Positions 63,553 through 64,000 of a stretch of DNA of 64,000 nucleotides are shown piece by piece (the first letter of the stretch is position 1; each line of letters starts with the position of its first letter). Under the pieces are notes generated by a model. The model saw only the letters and a program-made list of their open reading frames with translations, did not search any database and was not told the DNA's origin. The position numbers and the translations under genes were made by a program. Source of the DNA: Gemmatimonas aurantiaca (lineage in GTDB: Bacteria > Gemmatimonadota > Gemmatimonadetes > Gemmatimonadales > Gemmatimonadaceae); NCBI RefSeq assembly GCF_037190085.1, contig NZ_JBBCJO010000002.1, forward strand, positions 372,001 through 436,000, written 5' to 3'.

Positions 63553-64000
63553 ATGGCATCGACATGGCGAGGGCGTGCCGTAGCCGCATACGGGACGACA
63601 TATTGTGAGATGTCCCACCATTTCCGCCGACGCGCCCTGCCGCTGTTCAGCGCACCGCCGGTGTCAGCATCTCAGGAGAGTCCCGGGAGTACCCCCGACG
63701 TGCCCGATGGCGCCGGCACATCTGTGCGCATCGTCAGGACCGGCACCTGGCGACGGGCGGATGGTGCACCACGGGCCGAGCAACCGGAGGCGCGTCCGGA
63801 CGAACCGTCGGACGGGCAATCCGTGGACATCGTCGCGCTGGACTACGACTGGTGGTACGCGATGGCCGAAGCCGATGGGCAACTCGCGCCGGGTGAAGTG
63901 CCCGCACGGCCGGACGCGGAGGGGTGGTTGTACTACGTGCGCTTCACCGATGCAGCGAATACGCACGGCGTCGTGTCCGTCGACTCGATGGGATACGCCA
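63553..64000 (+). CDS. Uncharacterised protein, 3' truncated by the window end
   Basis: An open frame runs from the ATG at 63553 to the end of the window (149 codons visible). An AGGA ribosome-binding sequence lies 7 nt before that ATG; an alternative in-frame ATG is at 63610. The N-terminal ~75 residues are Arg/Pro/Glu-rich and disordered-looking (GAPRAEQPEARPDEPSDGQS). From residue ~97 a folded segment begins (VDIVALDYDWWYAMAEADGQ, GWLYYVRFTDAANTHGVVSV) rich in aromatic and acidic residues. I do not recognise the family. It is divergent from the uncharacterised 367-residue protein gene, sharing an inverted repeat with it, so the two may be co-regulated. Confidence 0.6.
   Translation, partial: MASTWRGRAVAAYGTTYCEMSHHFRRRALPLFSAPPVSASQESPGSTPDVPDGAGTSVRIVRTGTWRRADGAPRAEQPEARPDEPSDGQSVDIVALDYDWWYAMAEADGQLAPGEVPARPDAEGWLYYVRFTDAANTHGVVSVDSMGYA

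Overview
The window is a 64 kb piece of a high-GC bacterial chromosome, densely packed with protein genes on both strands. I see no rRNA, tRNA, CRISPR array or insertion sequence. The gene content suggests a Gemmatimonadota (Gemmatimonas-like) bacterium: a TIGR02999-type ECF sigma factor joined to a Ser/Thr kinase, a large TonB-dependent receptor with a carboxypeptidase-regulatory N-terminus, LVIVD-repeat and M14 secreted proteins, many Tat and lipoprotein signals, an NTP/NDP-exchange-type carrier and a high-GC codon pattern. This taxon is an inference, not a measurement.

Layout. 1-3.6 kb: His-rich partial gene, DUF305 protein and LVIVD-repeat protein, possibly a periplasmic metal cluster, ending at a 13-bp perfect terminator hairpin inside the 3' end of the convergent flavin oxidoreductase gene. 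3.6-7.2 kb: that oxidoreductase, a tail-anchored Ser/Thr kinase and a GSDH-type sugar dehydrogenase, with a perfect TGTGA-N6-TCACA site. 7.3-14.6 kb: a two-subunit molybdenum hydroxylase, phosphoglucomutase, and an exonuclease/ATP-dependent DNA ligase pair. 14.7-24 kb: ankyrin protein, YjdM, ABC-F ATPase, creatininase-like protein, GrpB with a 53-residue membrane protein, ChaN-like protein and an MgtA-type Mg2+ ATPase. 24-31.6 kb: HIT protein, GlxA-type regulator with a zinc-ribbon/hydrolase fusion, a metallophosphatase remnant, MscS, a DMT transporter divergent from a LysR regulator, an alpha/beta hydrolase lipoprotein and an AlkA-like glycosylase.

31.6-35.5 kb: tryptophanyl-tRNA synthetase, preceded by a 26-codon leader peptide with three consecutive Trp codons and competing hairpins (an apparent ribosome-mediated attenuator), then an M14 peptidase and a DinB protein. 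35.5-40.7 kb: a divergent GlxA-type regulator, then a compact four-gene unit: DyP peroxidase with an encapsulin-targeting tail, encapsulin shell, hybrid histidine kinase and a SLATT two-TM protein. The peroxidase/shell pair is a known nanocompartment; attachment of the kinase and SLATT protein is the most unusual system-level feature here.

40.7-46.7 kb: complete RND tripartite efflux operon. 46.9-50.5 kb: metallophosphoesterase, TspO protein, undecaprenyl diphosphate synthase behind a perfect 17-bp palindrome, and a small lipoprotein. 50.6-57.2 kb: phytase with its TonB receptor, NTP/NDP-type carrier and aldo/keto reductase. 57.3-62.1 kb: ECF sigma factor overlapping a kinase with a long sensor region, then a secreted protein. 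62.3-64 kb: two uncharacterised divergent genes around a long inverted repeat; the last runs off the window.

Recurrent theme: several genes have a plausible -10 hexamer 5-7 nt before the start codon and no Shine-Dalgarno sequence, suggesting that leaderless mRNAs are common in this genome.
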